From Occallatibacter gabretensis (GTDB lineage Bacteria > Acidobacteriota > Terriglobia > Terriglobales > Acidobacteriaceae): a DNA stretch of 64,000 nt. Below, in pieces: positions 1 through 7,586 of this stretch. Numbering within the stretch: the first letter of the stretch is position 1; every line of letters starts with the position of its first letter. The stretch spans positions 1,432,114-1,496,113 of the forward strand of contig NZ_LAIJ01000009.1 in assembly GCF_001449115.1 (NCBI RefSeq), read 5' to 3'. Position numbers and translations under genes: made by a program. Under the pieces are notes generated by a model. That model saw only the letters and a list, made by a program, of their open reading frames with translations, was not told the DNA's origin and did not search any database.

Positions 1-274
1 GCCAGCCGGTGTACTTTACGTGCCAGATCTGCTTGTCCTGGCCGAGAGGGCCGGTGCCGAGCTTTGTGTCCTGATACTTGAGCGCGAGGGCGGTCTTAAC
101 GATTCCGCGCGCGGGCGGAACGCCGGGCGGCAGTTTGATGGCGCCTGCTGCGGCGGTGGAGGTTGTCGAAGCATGGGCTGCAGGCGCTGCGGGCTTGGAA
201 GCTGTTGGGGCCTGTGCGGGAAGGATGGCGGCGAATGCGGCTGCCGTGACAAGCAGCGAAAAACTGGATTTCAT
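1..274 (-). CDS. FKBP-type peptidyl-prolyl isomerase, exported (N-terminal part)
   Basis: The gene runs off the left edge, leaving about 91 N-terminal residues. It starts with ATG at 274-272 (reverse strand), with a GGAG-type ribosome site about 10 bases upstream. Residues 1-22 form a signal peptide (Lys, then a Leu/Ala-rich core ending PAQA). A Pro/Ala-rich linker follows, then the opening of an FKBP fold: ALKYQDTKLGTGPLGQ followed by VKYTGW. FKBPs isomerise Xaa-Pro bonds, so this copy would help fold proteins in the periplasm. The catalytic half lies outside the window. The family call is firm because of the YTGW strand; substrate unknown. Confidence 0.8.
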   Translation of the reverse strand, partial: MKSSFSLLVTAAAFAAILPAQAPTASKPAAPAAHASTTSTAAAGAIKLPPGVPPARGIVKTALALKYQDTKLGTGPLGQDKQIWHVKYTGW

Positions 275-399
275 TACTTTATTTCTACTCCGGGATGGCT
301 TTCACATCGGAGTTTAGCACTCCAGGTGCGGCGGCCAGGCGATTTGCGCAGTGAGTCCGATATTCCATCTTTATATGGCTGCCTTTATGGTGAAGAAAT

Positions 400-1194
400 A
401 TGTCTCTACATTTTGTGGATGTAGTGCGCTGGCTCTGGCTGCCGGTAGCATCTTTTTTTGCCGGAGCTCTGAATACGATTGCCGGCGGAGGGTCGTTTCT
501 CACGCTGCCGGCGCTGTTCTCCGCCACCGGCGCGGTGGGGGTGGGCGCGGTTACGGCGCAGGCCACGAACACTGTGGCGCTGTGGCCGGGGCAGCTTACT
601 TCACTGGTGGCATTTCGCAGGCATCTGCGCGCTTATGGCTGGAAGATGGCGCCGATTGCGCTGGCGAGCGGGCTGGGCGGCTGGATTGGCGGCCGGTTGC
701 TGCTGATTACGTCGAACCACTGGTTCAAGGAGCTGCTGCCGTGGCTGCTGCTGTTTGCCGCGTTGATGTTTATTGTGAGCATGCCGCTGGGCAAATGGCT
801 CGCGACGCGCTCGGGCGGCAAGCGCTATGAAGTGGCACTGGTGATCGGCATGGTGGCGGTGAGCGTGTATGTGGGCTACTTTGGCGCAGGCGGGGGATTT
901 CTTGTGATGGCGCTGCTTGGAATTTGCGGCGTGCATGACATTCACGAGATGAATGCGCTGAAGGTGCTGACGGCGGTGGTTTCGATTGGGATTCCCGCGT
1001 TGACTTTCATCCTTGCGGGGCGCGTGGATTGGCGCTTCTGCCTGGAGATGGCGGTGCTGGCCGCGGTGGGCGGATACCTGGCTGCGCGCTTGAGCCCGAA
1101 GGTGAACCAGCGCGTGATGCGCTGGACGGTGGCTTCGATTGGATTGTTGACGGCGGCGTATTTCTTTCTGCAGAATGCGCTGATGCATGGGTAA
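400..1194 (+). CDS. TauE/SafE (DUF81) family membrane permease
   Basis: A 264-aa, very hydrophobic protein with about eight membrane helices. The family hallmark AGALNTIAGGGSFLTLPAL lies near residues 20-40, and the second half has a related loop with GYFGAGGGFLVMALLG, as expected for the internal repeat of TauE/SafE proteins. The family exports sulfite, sulfoacetate and related organosulfur anions, but substrates differ and cannot be read here. The ATG at 400 gives a full-length protein; the ribosome site is weak. It is followed after 86 bp by an ADOP permease. A short degenerate copy of its last 13 codons lies beyond that gene, at 3855-3901. Confidence 0.85.
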   Translation: MSLHFVDVVRWLWLPVASFFAGALNTIAGGGSFLTLPALFSATGAVGVGAVTAQATNTVALWPGQLTSLVAFRRHLRAYGWKMAPIALASGLGGWIGGRLLLITSNHWFKELLPWLLLFAALMFIVSMPLGKWLATRSGGKRYEVALVIGMVAVSVYVGYFGAGGGFLVMALLGICGVHDIHEMNALKVLTAVVSIGIPALTFILAGRVDWRFCLEMAVLAAVGGYLAARLSPKVNQRVMRWTVASIGLLTAAYFFLQNALMHG

Positions 1195-1225
1195 AGCCTG
1201 GTGCAGGGGTTTCGCTCGCCTGGCG

Positions 1226-1239
1226 GCCGCTATAGCGGC
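1226..1239. promoter_or_regulatory. 14-bp palindrome upstream of the ADOP gene
   Basis: GCCGCTATAGCGGC is a perfect palindrome 41 bp before the ADOP start codon and 31 bp after the TauE stop. No T-run follows, so it is more likely an operator or a small hairpin than a terminator. Confidence 0.25.
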
Positions 1240-1280
1240 GACATAAGAATCCGCACTGCTATGCCTGTAGAATTTCTCCG

Positions 1281-3836
1281 ATGACATTCCTGCTTGATCT
1301 TCGTTACGCTGTGCGGCAGTTGAGGCTTGCGCCGATGTTTACGGCGACGGTGGTGTTGACGCTTGCGCTTGGTATTGGCGCGTGCACGGCGATCTTCTCG
1401 CTGATTGATGCGGTCATGCTGAAGTCACTGCCGGTGACGGACCCATCGCGTCTTTACCAGATTGGCATTGGCAAGGCGTGCTGCCTGATGAACAGCCCGG
1501 AGGGAGACTGGGGACTTTACTCGTACAAGCTGTACAAGCAGCTTGCGGTGGCCGCGCAGCCGGAATTCGATCAGGTTGCCGCCTTTCAGGCGCAGCCCGG
1601 TGTGCTGAGCGTACGCTACGGCACGGACGCAGATCGGGCGCAGGCACGCGCGCTGATGGGTGAGTATGTGAGCGGCAACTATTTTCAGACGCTGGGCGTG
1701 AATGCGATTGCCGGACGTATGCTGAGGCCGGAGGACGACAGACGTGGCGCTCCGCCAGTGGCTGTGATGAGCTATCGCACCTGGAAGAACAGCTATGGCG
1801 GCGATCCGAAGATCATTGGCGCGACCTTTCAGATTGAGACATTTTCTTTCACCATTGTCGGCATTGCGCCGCCGGGATTTTTCGGCGAAACGCTCAGTAG
1901 CAATCCCATGGACCTGTGGGTTCCGTTATCGGTGGATTACCTGACGGATGCCGAGGCTCCATACTGCGATGTGCCTTCAATGGCATGGCTGCGACTGATT
2001 GGCCGGCTGAAGCCCGGCGCGACAACAGCGGGTGTATCGGAACGGCTGACTGCTTATCTGCAACACTGGCTTACCGGCGAGGGCGCAATGGCGCCGCAGT
2101 TCGAGACGCAGTTGAAAGACGAGCTTTCGCGGCAGGTGATTCGGCTGGGGCCAGGCGGACAGGGCATTGGCGAGATGCGCGATTCCTATCGCAGCAGCCT
2201 GTATATTCTTTTCGGCATCTGCGCGGCGGTACTGCTGATTGGGTGCGCGAATGTGGCGAATCTTCTACTGGCGCGCGGGATGACGCGGAGCCCACAGACG
2301 GCATTACAGCGTGCGCTGGGAGCGTCTATGGGGCGGATTCTGCAGCAATCTTTTCTTGAAAGCATGTTGCTCTCTGTCATGGGCGGTGTGCTGGGTGTAG
2401 TGGTTGCCTGGGCCGGCGCGGGACTGATTGTGCGCCTGGCATTTCGTTATGCCGTGGTGGCTCCGGTGCATGTTTCGCCATCGCTTCCTGTGCTGGGGTT
2501 CTGCCTGGTGCTATCGATTGTGACCGGTCTGATTGCAGGGATGGCGCCGGCGTGGCTGGCTTCGCGCACAGACCCGATGGTTTCAATGCGCGGGGCCAAC
2601 AGAACTATGCGGGGCGGCGCGGGTTTGCCACAGAAGACGATGATTGTGATGCAGACGGCCGTTTCACTGGTGCTGGTGGCCGTGGCTGGCATGCTCTCGC
2701 ATAGCATCTCGAACCTGCGCCATCAGGATTTTGGCTTTCACGCGGAGAATCGCGAGATTGTGACTATCGAACCGCCGCTGGCTAAATACACGGTTGCGGA
2801 TCTCGATAGGATGTATCGCGCGCTGAAGATAAAGCTTGAGGCTCTGCCTGGAGTTCGCAGCGCGAGCGTGGCGCTGGATAGCCCGATGGATGGGCACTGG
2901 GAAGAATATGTGCTGAAGCCCGGGGAAGGCGTGCCGCCAAGCGATAGCGCACACAGTGTGGACTACAATCGCGTGGGCCCGGACTACTTTGCCACCATCG
3001 GCCAGCCGCTTGTGGAAGGACGCGGCATCCTTCTCTCGGATCGCGAAGATACGCAGCATGTTGCCGTGGTGAATCAGGCCTTTGTGCGGCGGTTTTTTCC
3101 GGAGGGCGATGCCATTGGCCGCCACTTCGGCTTTAATCTGCCGGCCAACAGCGACAGTTTTGAGATTGTGGGGGTGGCGCGTGACGCGAAATACGCAGAC
3201 CCCGCGCTGCCGCCAGCGCCGATGGTCTTCGGCGCGCTCTCGCAGAGCATTGCTTACACCGACGGCGCGCTGAAGGAAAACGAGAAGTGGGCGCACTTCA
3301 TCAACGGCGCCCAGTTGTGGATTGATGGCGATATGGGCCGCCTGGAGCCACAGGTCCGCAAGGTCTTTGCGGAAGTCGATCCCAATCTCGCAATCATGAA
3401 TATGCACCCGCTGCAGCAGCAGATCGATGTGCACTACGAGCAGCAGCGAACGGTGGCTGAGCTGAGCACGCTTTTTGGCGGGCTTGCGATTTTGCTGGCG
3501 TCGATTGGCCTGTATGGCGTGATGGCGTATGCGGTTGCGCGGCGCACGATGGAGATTGGTGTGCGTATGGCGATTGGGGCATCGCGAGTCAACGTGGTCC
3601 TGCTGGTGCTCCGCTCAGCGCTTGCGCAGGTGGTGGTGGGGCTGGCATTGGGATTGGGGCTGTCCTTTGTTGCAGGGCGCATGCTGCACTCAAGCCTGTA
3701 TCAGGTGGGCGAAGTCGATCTGAGTGCGCTGGGTATTGCGACCGCTACTCTGCTTCTGAGCGCGTTGATTGCGAGCTTTATTCCGGCGCAGCGCGCGGCA
3801 AGCGTGGAACCGGTAACGGCGCTGCGCGCGGACTGA
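1281..3836 (+). CDS. ADOP-type ABC transporter permease (MacB/FtsX fold)
   Basis: An 851-aa membrane protein. The N terminus (LRYAVRQLRLAPMFTATVVL, then LALGIGACTAIFSLIDAVML) is typical of the acidobacterial duplicated orphan permeases. It has two MacB_PCD-FtsX halves: a periplasmic domain after the first helix, a three-helix FtsX segment near residues 310-430, a second periplasmic domain about 485-700, and a last FtsX segment about 715-851 ending in PVTALRAD. No ATPase gene is adjacent, as usual for orphan members. By MacB analogy it may couple ATP hydrolysis by a separate subunit to periplasmic export or mechanotransmission. Substrate unknown. Confidence 0.85.
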   Translation: MTFLLDLRYAVRQLRLAPMFTATVVLTLALGIGACTAIFSLIDAVMLKSLPVTDPSRLYQIGIGKACCLMNSPEGDWGLYSYKLYKQLAVAAQPEFDQVAAFQAQPGVLSVRYGTDADRAQARALMGEYVSGNYFQTLGVNAIAGRMLRPEDDRRGAPPVAVMSYRTWKNSYGGDPKIIGATFQIETFSFTIVGIAPPGFFGETLSSNPMDLWVPLSVDYLTDAEAPYCDVPSMAWLRLIGRLKPGATTAGVSERLTAYLQHWLTGEGAMAPQFETQLKDELSRQVIRLGPGGQGIGEMRDSYRSSLYILFGICAAVLLIGCANVANLLLARGMTRSPQTALQRALGASMGRILQQSFLESMLLSVMGGVLGVVVAWAGAGLIVRLAFRYAVVAPVHVSPSLPVLGFCLVLSIVTGLIAGMAPAWLASRTDPMVSMRGANRTMRGGAGLPQKTMIVMQTAVSLVLVAVAGMLSHSISNLRHQDFGFHAENREIVTIEPPLAKYTVADLDRMYRALKIKLEALPGVRSASVALDSPMDGHWEEYVLKPGEGVPPSDSAHSVDYNRVGPDYFATIGQPLVEGRGILLSDREDTQHVAVVNQAFVRRFFPEGDAIGRHFGFNLPANSDSFEIVGVARDAKYADPALPPAPMVFGALSQSIAYTDGALKENEKWAHFINGAQLWIDGDMGRLEPQVRKVFAEVDPNLAIMNMHPLQQQIDVHYEQQRTVAELSTLFGGLAILLASIGLYGVMAYAVARRTMEIGVRMAIGASRVNVVLLVLRSALAQVVVGLALGLGLSFVAGRMLHSSLYQVGEVDLSALGIATATLLLSALIASFIPAQRAASVEPVTALRAD

Positions 3837-3854
3837 TGGAGACAGGCTGAATTT

Positions 3855-3901
3855 CGAGTGCGGAGTATTTCTTTCTGCGGAATGCGTTGAAGCGTGGATA
3901 G
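3855..3901 (+). pseudogene. Remnant of a TauE/SafE gene 3' end
   Basis: This short stretch reads AEYFFLRNALKRG-stop. The last codons of the intact TauE gene (ending 1194) read AAYFFLQNALMHG-stop. At DNA level 37 of 46 positions match by hand alignment with 1148-1193, and the frame and stop position are kept. It sits 18 bp after the ADOP stop codon. I read it as the tail of a lost second TauE copy, or a duplicated 3' end created when the ADOP gene was placed here. Confidence 0.6.
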
Positions 3902-3973
3902 GGGCAGGGAACAATGGAAGGTGGTTCACTCTCCGGGTTGAATTCCCAAAGCTCTCTTGGACCATTTCTCAAA

Positions 3974-3999
3974 TTGTGACAGTTAGAAAGCTGTCACAA
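3974..3999. promoter_or_regulatory. 9-bp inverted repeat, candidate operator
   Basis: TTGTGACAG and CTGTCACAA are perfect inverted arms separated by 8 bp (TTAGAAAG), about 106 bp before the ATG of the GNAT-aminotransferase gene. No T-run follows, and the arms are separated by nearly one helical turn, which suits a dimeric repressor better than a terminator. The TGTGA/TCACA elements are 14 bp apart, so this is not a standard CRP site. Confidence 0.4.
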
Positions 4000-4105
4000 A
4001 GTATCGACGATGCATTCTCCATGAGTCATATACTTCGTCCATGACGTGACTTCTGCGGCGCTATTCCGGAATCCATAAGTTAAACAGCGGAGATTGCAAT
4101 TGCTT

Positions 4106-5824
4106 ATGAGCTCGCAATCGGTGGATGCACGATATCTGACGATAGCCCTTAGTTCTCCGAAGGACCGCAAACAAATCTACTCCGCGCGGCATGAAGTCTA
4201 CGCTCTCGAGTTACATCAGCATCAGGCAAGTGAAGAACGCCTGCTTCGCGACGCGCTGGACGAACGCAATGAGTACATTGTGGTGAAACAGCGCGATGAA
4301 TTGCTGGGTTTTGTCAGCGTTACGCCACCAGGTGCCAGCTACTCGGTAGACAAATATTTCAACCGCAGCGATATCCCCGTCAGCTTTGACCAATCTCTAT
4401 ATGAGATTCGCCTTCTTACGGTTTTGCCTGCGCATCGAGGGAGAATCATCGCGCCGTTGTTGATGTACGGGGCACTTCGGTACATCGAGTCGCACGGCGG
4501 ATCGCAACTGGTAGCAATTGGCAGACGAGAAGTCGCCGGCATGTATTCGCACTGCGGAATGAAGCGGACAGGCGCCTCCGCCCGCTCTGGCGCTGTTGAA
4601 TACGAACTGATGACCGGAAATGTACAACAGGTGTATCGGGCAACTGCTGCGATGACACGCAGTTTCGAAAGGCTCACCGACGCCGTAGATTGGCAGCTCC
4701 CGTTTGCATTCAACCGATCCGATCACTGCAATCATGGCGGCGCTTTATGGGAGGAGCTTAGCGGAGATTTCTCAGACCTCGGCCGCTCGCAGCAGATCGT
4801 TAATGCCGACGTGCTTGACGCATGGTTCGATCCGGCTCCTGCTGTCCTCTCCGCCATCTCGAGAAACCTGCCGCTTCTGGTTCGGACATCTCCTCCTACT
4901 CATGCGGAAGGATTGGTAAAGGCCATCTCTCATGCACGCGGAGTTCCGGCACCGTGTATCTTGCCCTCTGCCGGATCATCGGCTCTGATTTTCATGGCAT
5001 TCCAGTCGTGGTTCCGTCCGGACTCGCGCGTACTTCTTCTCGACCCTATGTACGGCGAGTATCGTCACGTGCTCAAGAACGTAACCAGGTGCGTAGTGGA
5101 TTCCGTCGTTGCCAGGGCTGAAAACGCTTTTCATTTTGACCTGCGCGAAGTGGAAGAGCGACTCAATGAAGGACAGGACGCTGTAGTTCTTGTCAATCCA
5201 AATTCGCCCACAGGGACCTTGTTGCCGCCGGAGTCCCTGGCCGAATTGATTGCGCGTTTTCCAGGCACTCGTTTCTGGATAGATGAAACCTACATCGAGT
5301 TTTGTGGCGCTGAGCATTCGCTGGAGAGGTTTGCGAGTGAATCCGTCAATGCCTTCGTGTGCAAGTCTATGTCGAAGGTCTACGCTCTTAGCGGCCTCAG
5401 GGTGGCATACCTGGTGGGGCCTTCCGCGGAGATTGCTGAGCTCTCACGGCTGGCGCCGCCCTGGGCGGTTTCGTTGCCAGCCCAGATTGCAGCGGTCGCA
5501 GCTCTGGACGAGCCCTCCTACTACGCGACGCAGTATCGTGCCACGTCAGAACTCCGCGAGCAACTGGCGTCAAGATTGCGAACGGAGTGCGGAATCGCAG
5601 TATTCCCAAGCGCCACGAATTGCCTGTTATGCGCTCTGCCTCCGGACGGTCCCGGCGCAGATGAAATTGTCAATCGCGCGCGCAAGCACAACTTATTCAT
5701 TCGCAGCGGAGCGGGGATTCATCCTTCGCTCGGACCGCATACAATCCGCATAGCAGTGAAGAGCGAGTCCATGAACGAGAGGATCGTCGCGATTCTCCGG
5801 GAACTACTCTCAGACATTGCGTAA
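4106..5824 (+). CDS. GNAT acyltransferase fused to a PLP-dependent aminotransferase
   Basis: A 572-aa two-domain protein. Residues ~10-180 are a GNAT-like acyltransferase with the acyl-CoA loop LPAHRGRIIAPLLMYG and a start (RHEVYALELHQH) recalling autoinducer-synthase/FeeM-like members. Residues ~205-572 are a fold-type I aminotransferase of the HisC/class I-II group: VNPNSPTG, the cofactor-Asp loop DETYIEF (~393), the Schiff-base lysine in SMSKVYALSG (K424) and a C-terminal RSGAG...IRIAV segment. The fusion suggests two consecutive steps on one amine or amino acid: amino-group removal/installation and N-acylation. ATG 4106 lies 12 bp after GGAGA; TTG codons at 4094 and 4100 are alternatives. 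A perfect dyad lies upstream. Substrate not predictable. Confidence 0.8.
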   Translation: MSSQSVDARYLTIALSSPKDRKQIYSARHEVYALELHQHQASEERLLRDALDERNEYIVVKQRDELLGFVSVTPPGASYSVDKYFNRSDIPVSFDQSLYEIRLLTVLPAHRGRIIAPLLMYGALRYIESHGGSQLVAIGRREVAGMYSHCGMKRTGASARSGAVEYELMTGNVQQVYRATAAMTRSFERLTDAVDWQLPFAFNRSDHCNHGGALWEELSGDFSDLGRSQQIVNADVLDAWFDPAPAVLSAISRNLPLLVRTSPPTHAEGLVKAISHARGVPAPCILPSAGSSALIFMAFQSWFRPDSRVLLLDPMYGEYRHVLKNVTRCVVDSVVARAENAFHFDLREVEERLNEGQDAVVLVNPNSPTGTLLPPESLAELIARFPGTRFWIDETYIEFCGAEHSLERFASESVNAFVCKSMSKVYALSGLRVAYLVGPSAEIAELSRLAPPWAVSLPAQIAAVAALDEPSYYATQYRATSELREQLASRLRTECGIAVFPSATNCLLCALPPDGPGADEIVNRARKHNLFIRSGAGIHPSLGPHTIRIAVKSESMNERIVAILRELLSDIA

Positions 5825-5933
5825 GCTAGTGAGGCTAACTCAACCCCAGTTCACCTTTGGGCAAGACAGCGCTTTCTGGCGGCAAACGGGCATGCCGAGA
5901 AGGTGGTTCAAGACCCGTTCTACGCCCGGCGAT

Positions 5934-7586
5934 TTAATCCGGCGGGGGATAGTAGGGCAGCTTGTTGTTCTTCTCGTTGGCGCGCTTTACGGTGACGTCG
6001 CTGAGCAGGAGCGCGGGAGCGAGCACGGTTTCCGGAATCGCGGAGTTGTAGTTGGCGACCCAGGGTTTGTTGCCTGCTGCCTCAATGCCGGACCGGAGAG
6101 CGCGCTGATCGATATCGGCGAGGGCTGCGCCGCGCACCAGCTCACGCTTGCCATCTGATACAGAGACTTTGTAGAGCACATGCGGCGAAAGCCCTGCGCC
6201 GAGGGTGGCTACGTAATACACGTTGGTGAGGCCGCGGTCCTTGGCTATATCGAGCAGCTTCTTGTTGAGGTCATCGTCGGAGAGGCCGTTATCGGCTGAG
6301 ATTTTGAGCACTCCGATGACAGGCCGCGCCGGGCCGGAAACTGCGGCACGCGCGTGACCGTTAGATTGTGGCAGGTCGCGCACCGGCTCGCGGCCGATGA
6401 GGTAGTTCTCGAGCTTACCGGCGGTGACAAGCTCTACGGCTTTGGCTGCCACACCTTCATCATCGACATCGTATGCGCCCGCGAGATCCTTGCCGTCAAA
6501 GGTCTTCAGGCTCGGATCATCTACTGCGTTGAGAAAATCGGGCAAGATGCGGGCGTGATAGCTGGATGCGAAGGGTCCGTTGGTGCGGGCTTCGGTGCCG
6601 AGGCGCGGGCGCGTGGCCGCAAGCCCGGACGCGAGAAGCGTGTGCATGGCCTCAGCGCCGGCGTGGGAGGAAAGCAGGAGCGGTCCATGGTACTCCTCTT
6701 CAACCAGCGGCGCATTACGCAACTCGGCCAGCGAGGCCATCACGCGCTCGGAATGTTTCTCGAATTCGTCGGGCGCGTCAAGCGAGGCGAGGGATTTTCC
6801 GCCGGAGGCGTTGGTGCGGTCGATGCGCATTCCGTCCGCGGCCTGGACGCCGGCGCCGAAAGATTCCTGATAGCTGGAGGTGGTCTTCCGGACGATGGTG
6901 CCTTCGCTGTTGACGAGCCATGTGGTGACGGCGCGCGCGGAGAAGGAGGCGACGCAGTATTGCAACTGGCTATCCTTTGCCGCGTTGCGGTAGAGGCCGC
7001 TGGCGTGTGCGATGCGGTCGCTCCATGTCTTCTGCGCCTGGTCGTTCAGGTCGAGAACTGCGGGCGCGGCGAGCGAGATGAGCGGCTTTTCCTGGCTGAA
7101 GTCATCGGCCTGGGGAGGCGTCTGCACCTGCTTGAGCTCGGCCTGCTTACGCGCGTAGGCGTCGAGAGCTGCCTTATAGGCGGTGTCGGCGGCGGACCAG
7201 AGGGAGGAGCGCAAGGCGATGGGGTCGTCGTCGATGGTGGTGATTTCGACTGCGCCATCTCCGCGCGCGGAGGAGCTGTCGGTTTTGTAATTTCCTATGC
7301 GAACGGCTACACGTGCGATGCGCTGATGGCCGCTTTCGGAACCTTCGCTTGAGCCGAACTCGGCGCGCGTCTCAAAGGTGGCGGCGTCTTCGATGCGGAA
7401 CTCGATGAAGAACGGCTTTTGAAAGCCCTGAAGCTGAAGGCCGGCCTTGCTGCGGTCCATCTCGGTGAGCATGGCTTTGAGGACGGGATCTTTTTCGGCG
7501 TCGGCGCGGGTTTGTTGGGCGGTGGCTGAAGTGCAAAGAGCGACCACGAGGAGCGCAAAGGAAGATATAGAGCGGATGGTAATCAC
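5934..7586 (-). CDS. Exported TldD/PmbA-family protein lacking the metal site (TldE-like)
   Basis: A 550-aa protein starting at GTG 7586, which overlaps the upstream gene's TGA by four bases and follows a strong AGGAGGT ribosome site. Residues 1-22 form a signal peptide ending ATAQQ. The fold follows its upstream neighbour throughout (DFSQEKP, the PDFLNAVDDP and AGAYDVDDEG segments, and the final A-P-A-L-L-L-S-D strand), but the HExxxH zinc helix is replaced by HAGAEAMHTLL and the C-terminal Cys ligand is absent. In known TldD/TldE pairs one subunit carries the zinc and the other does not, so this is the likely non-catalytic partner. Exported rather than cytoplasmic location is unusual. Confidence 0.75.
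   Translation of the reverse strand: MITIRSISSFALLVVALCTSATAQQTRADAEKDPVLKAMLTEMDRSKAGLQLQGFQKPFFIEFRIEDAATFETRAEFGSSEGSESGHQRIARVAVRIGNYKTDSSSARGDGAVEITTIDDDPIALRSSLWSAADTAYKAALDAYARKQAELKQVQTPPQADDFSQEKPLISLAAPAVLDLNDQAQKTWSDRIAHASGLYRNAAKDSQLQYCVASFSARAVTTWLVNSEGTIVRKTTSSYQESFGAGVQAADGMRIDRTNASGGKSLASLDAPDEFEKHSERVMASLAELRNAPLVEEEYHGPLLLSSHAGAEAMHTLLASGLAATRPRLGTEARTNGPFASSYHARILPDFLNAVDDPSLKTFDGKDLAGAYDVDDEGVAAKAVELVTAGKLENYLIGREPVRDLPQSNGHARAAVSGPARPVIGVLKISADNGLSDDDLNKKLLDIAKDRGLTNVYYVATLGAGLSPHVLYKVSVSDGKRELVRGAALADIDQRALRSGIEAAGNKPWVANYNSAIPETVLAPALLLSDVTVKRANEKNNKLPYYPPPD

Noticed and set aside
2664..3434. Reverse-strand frame of 256 codons inside the ADOP gene
   Set aside because: Shadow of a well-conserved permease; no start signal.
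3974..3999. Reading the TTGTGACAG/CTGTCACAA dyad as a CRP site or terminator
   Set aside because: The half-site spacing is 14 bp rather than 6, and no T-run follows. It is kept as an unassigned operator.
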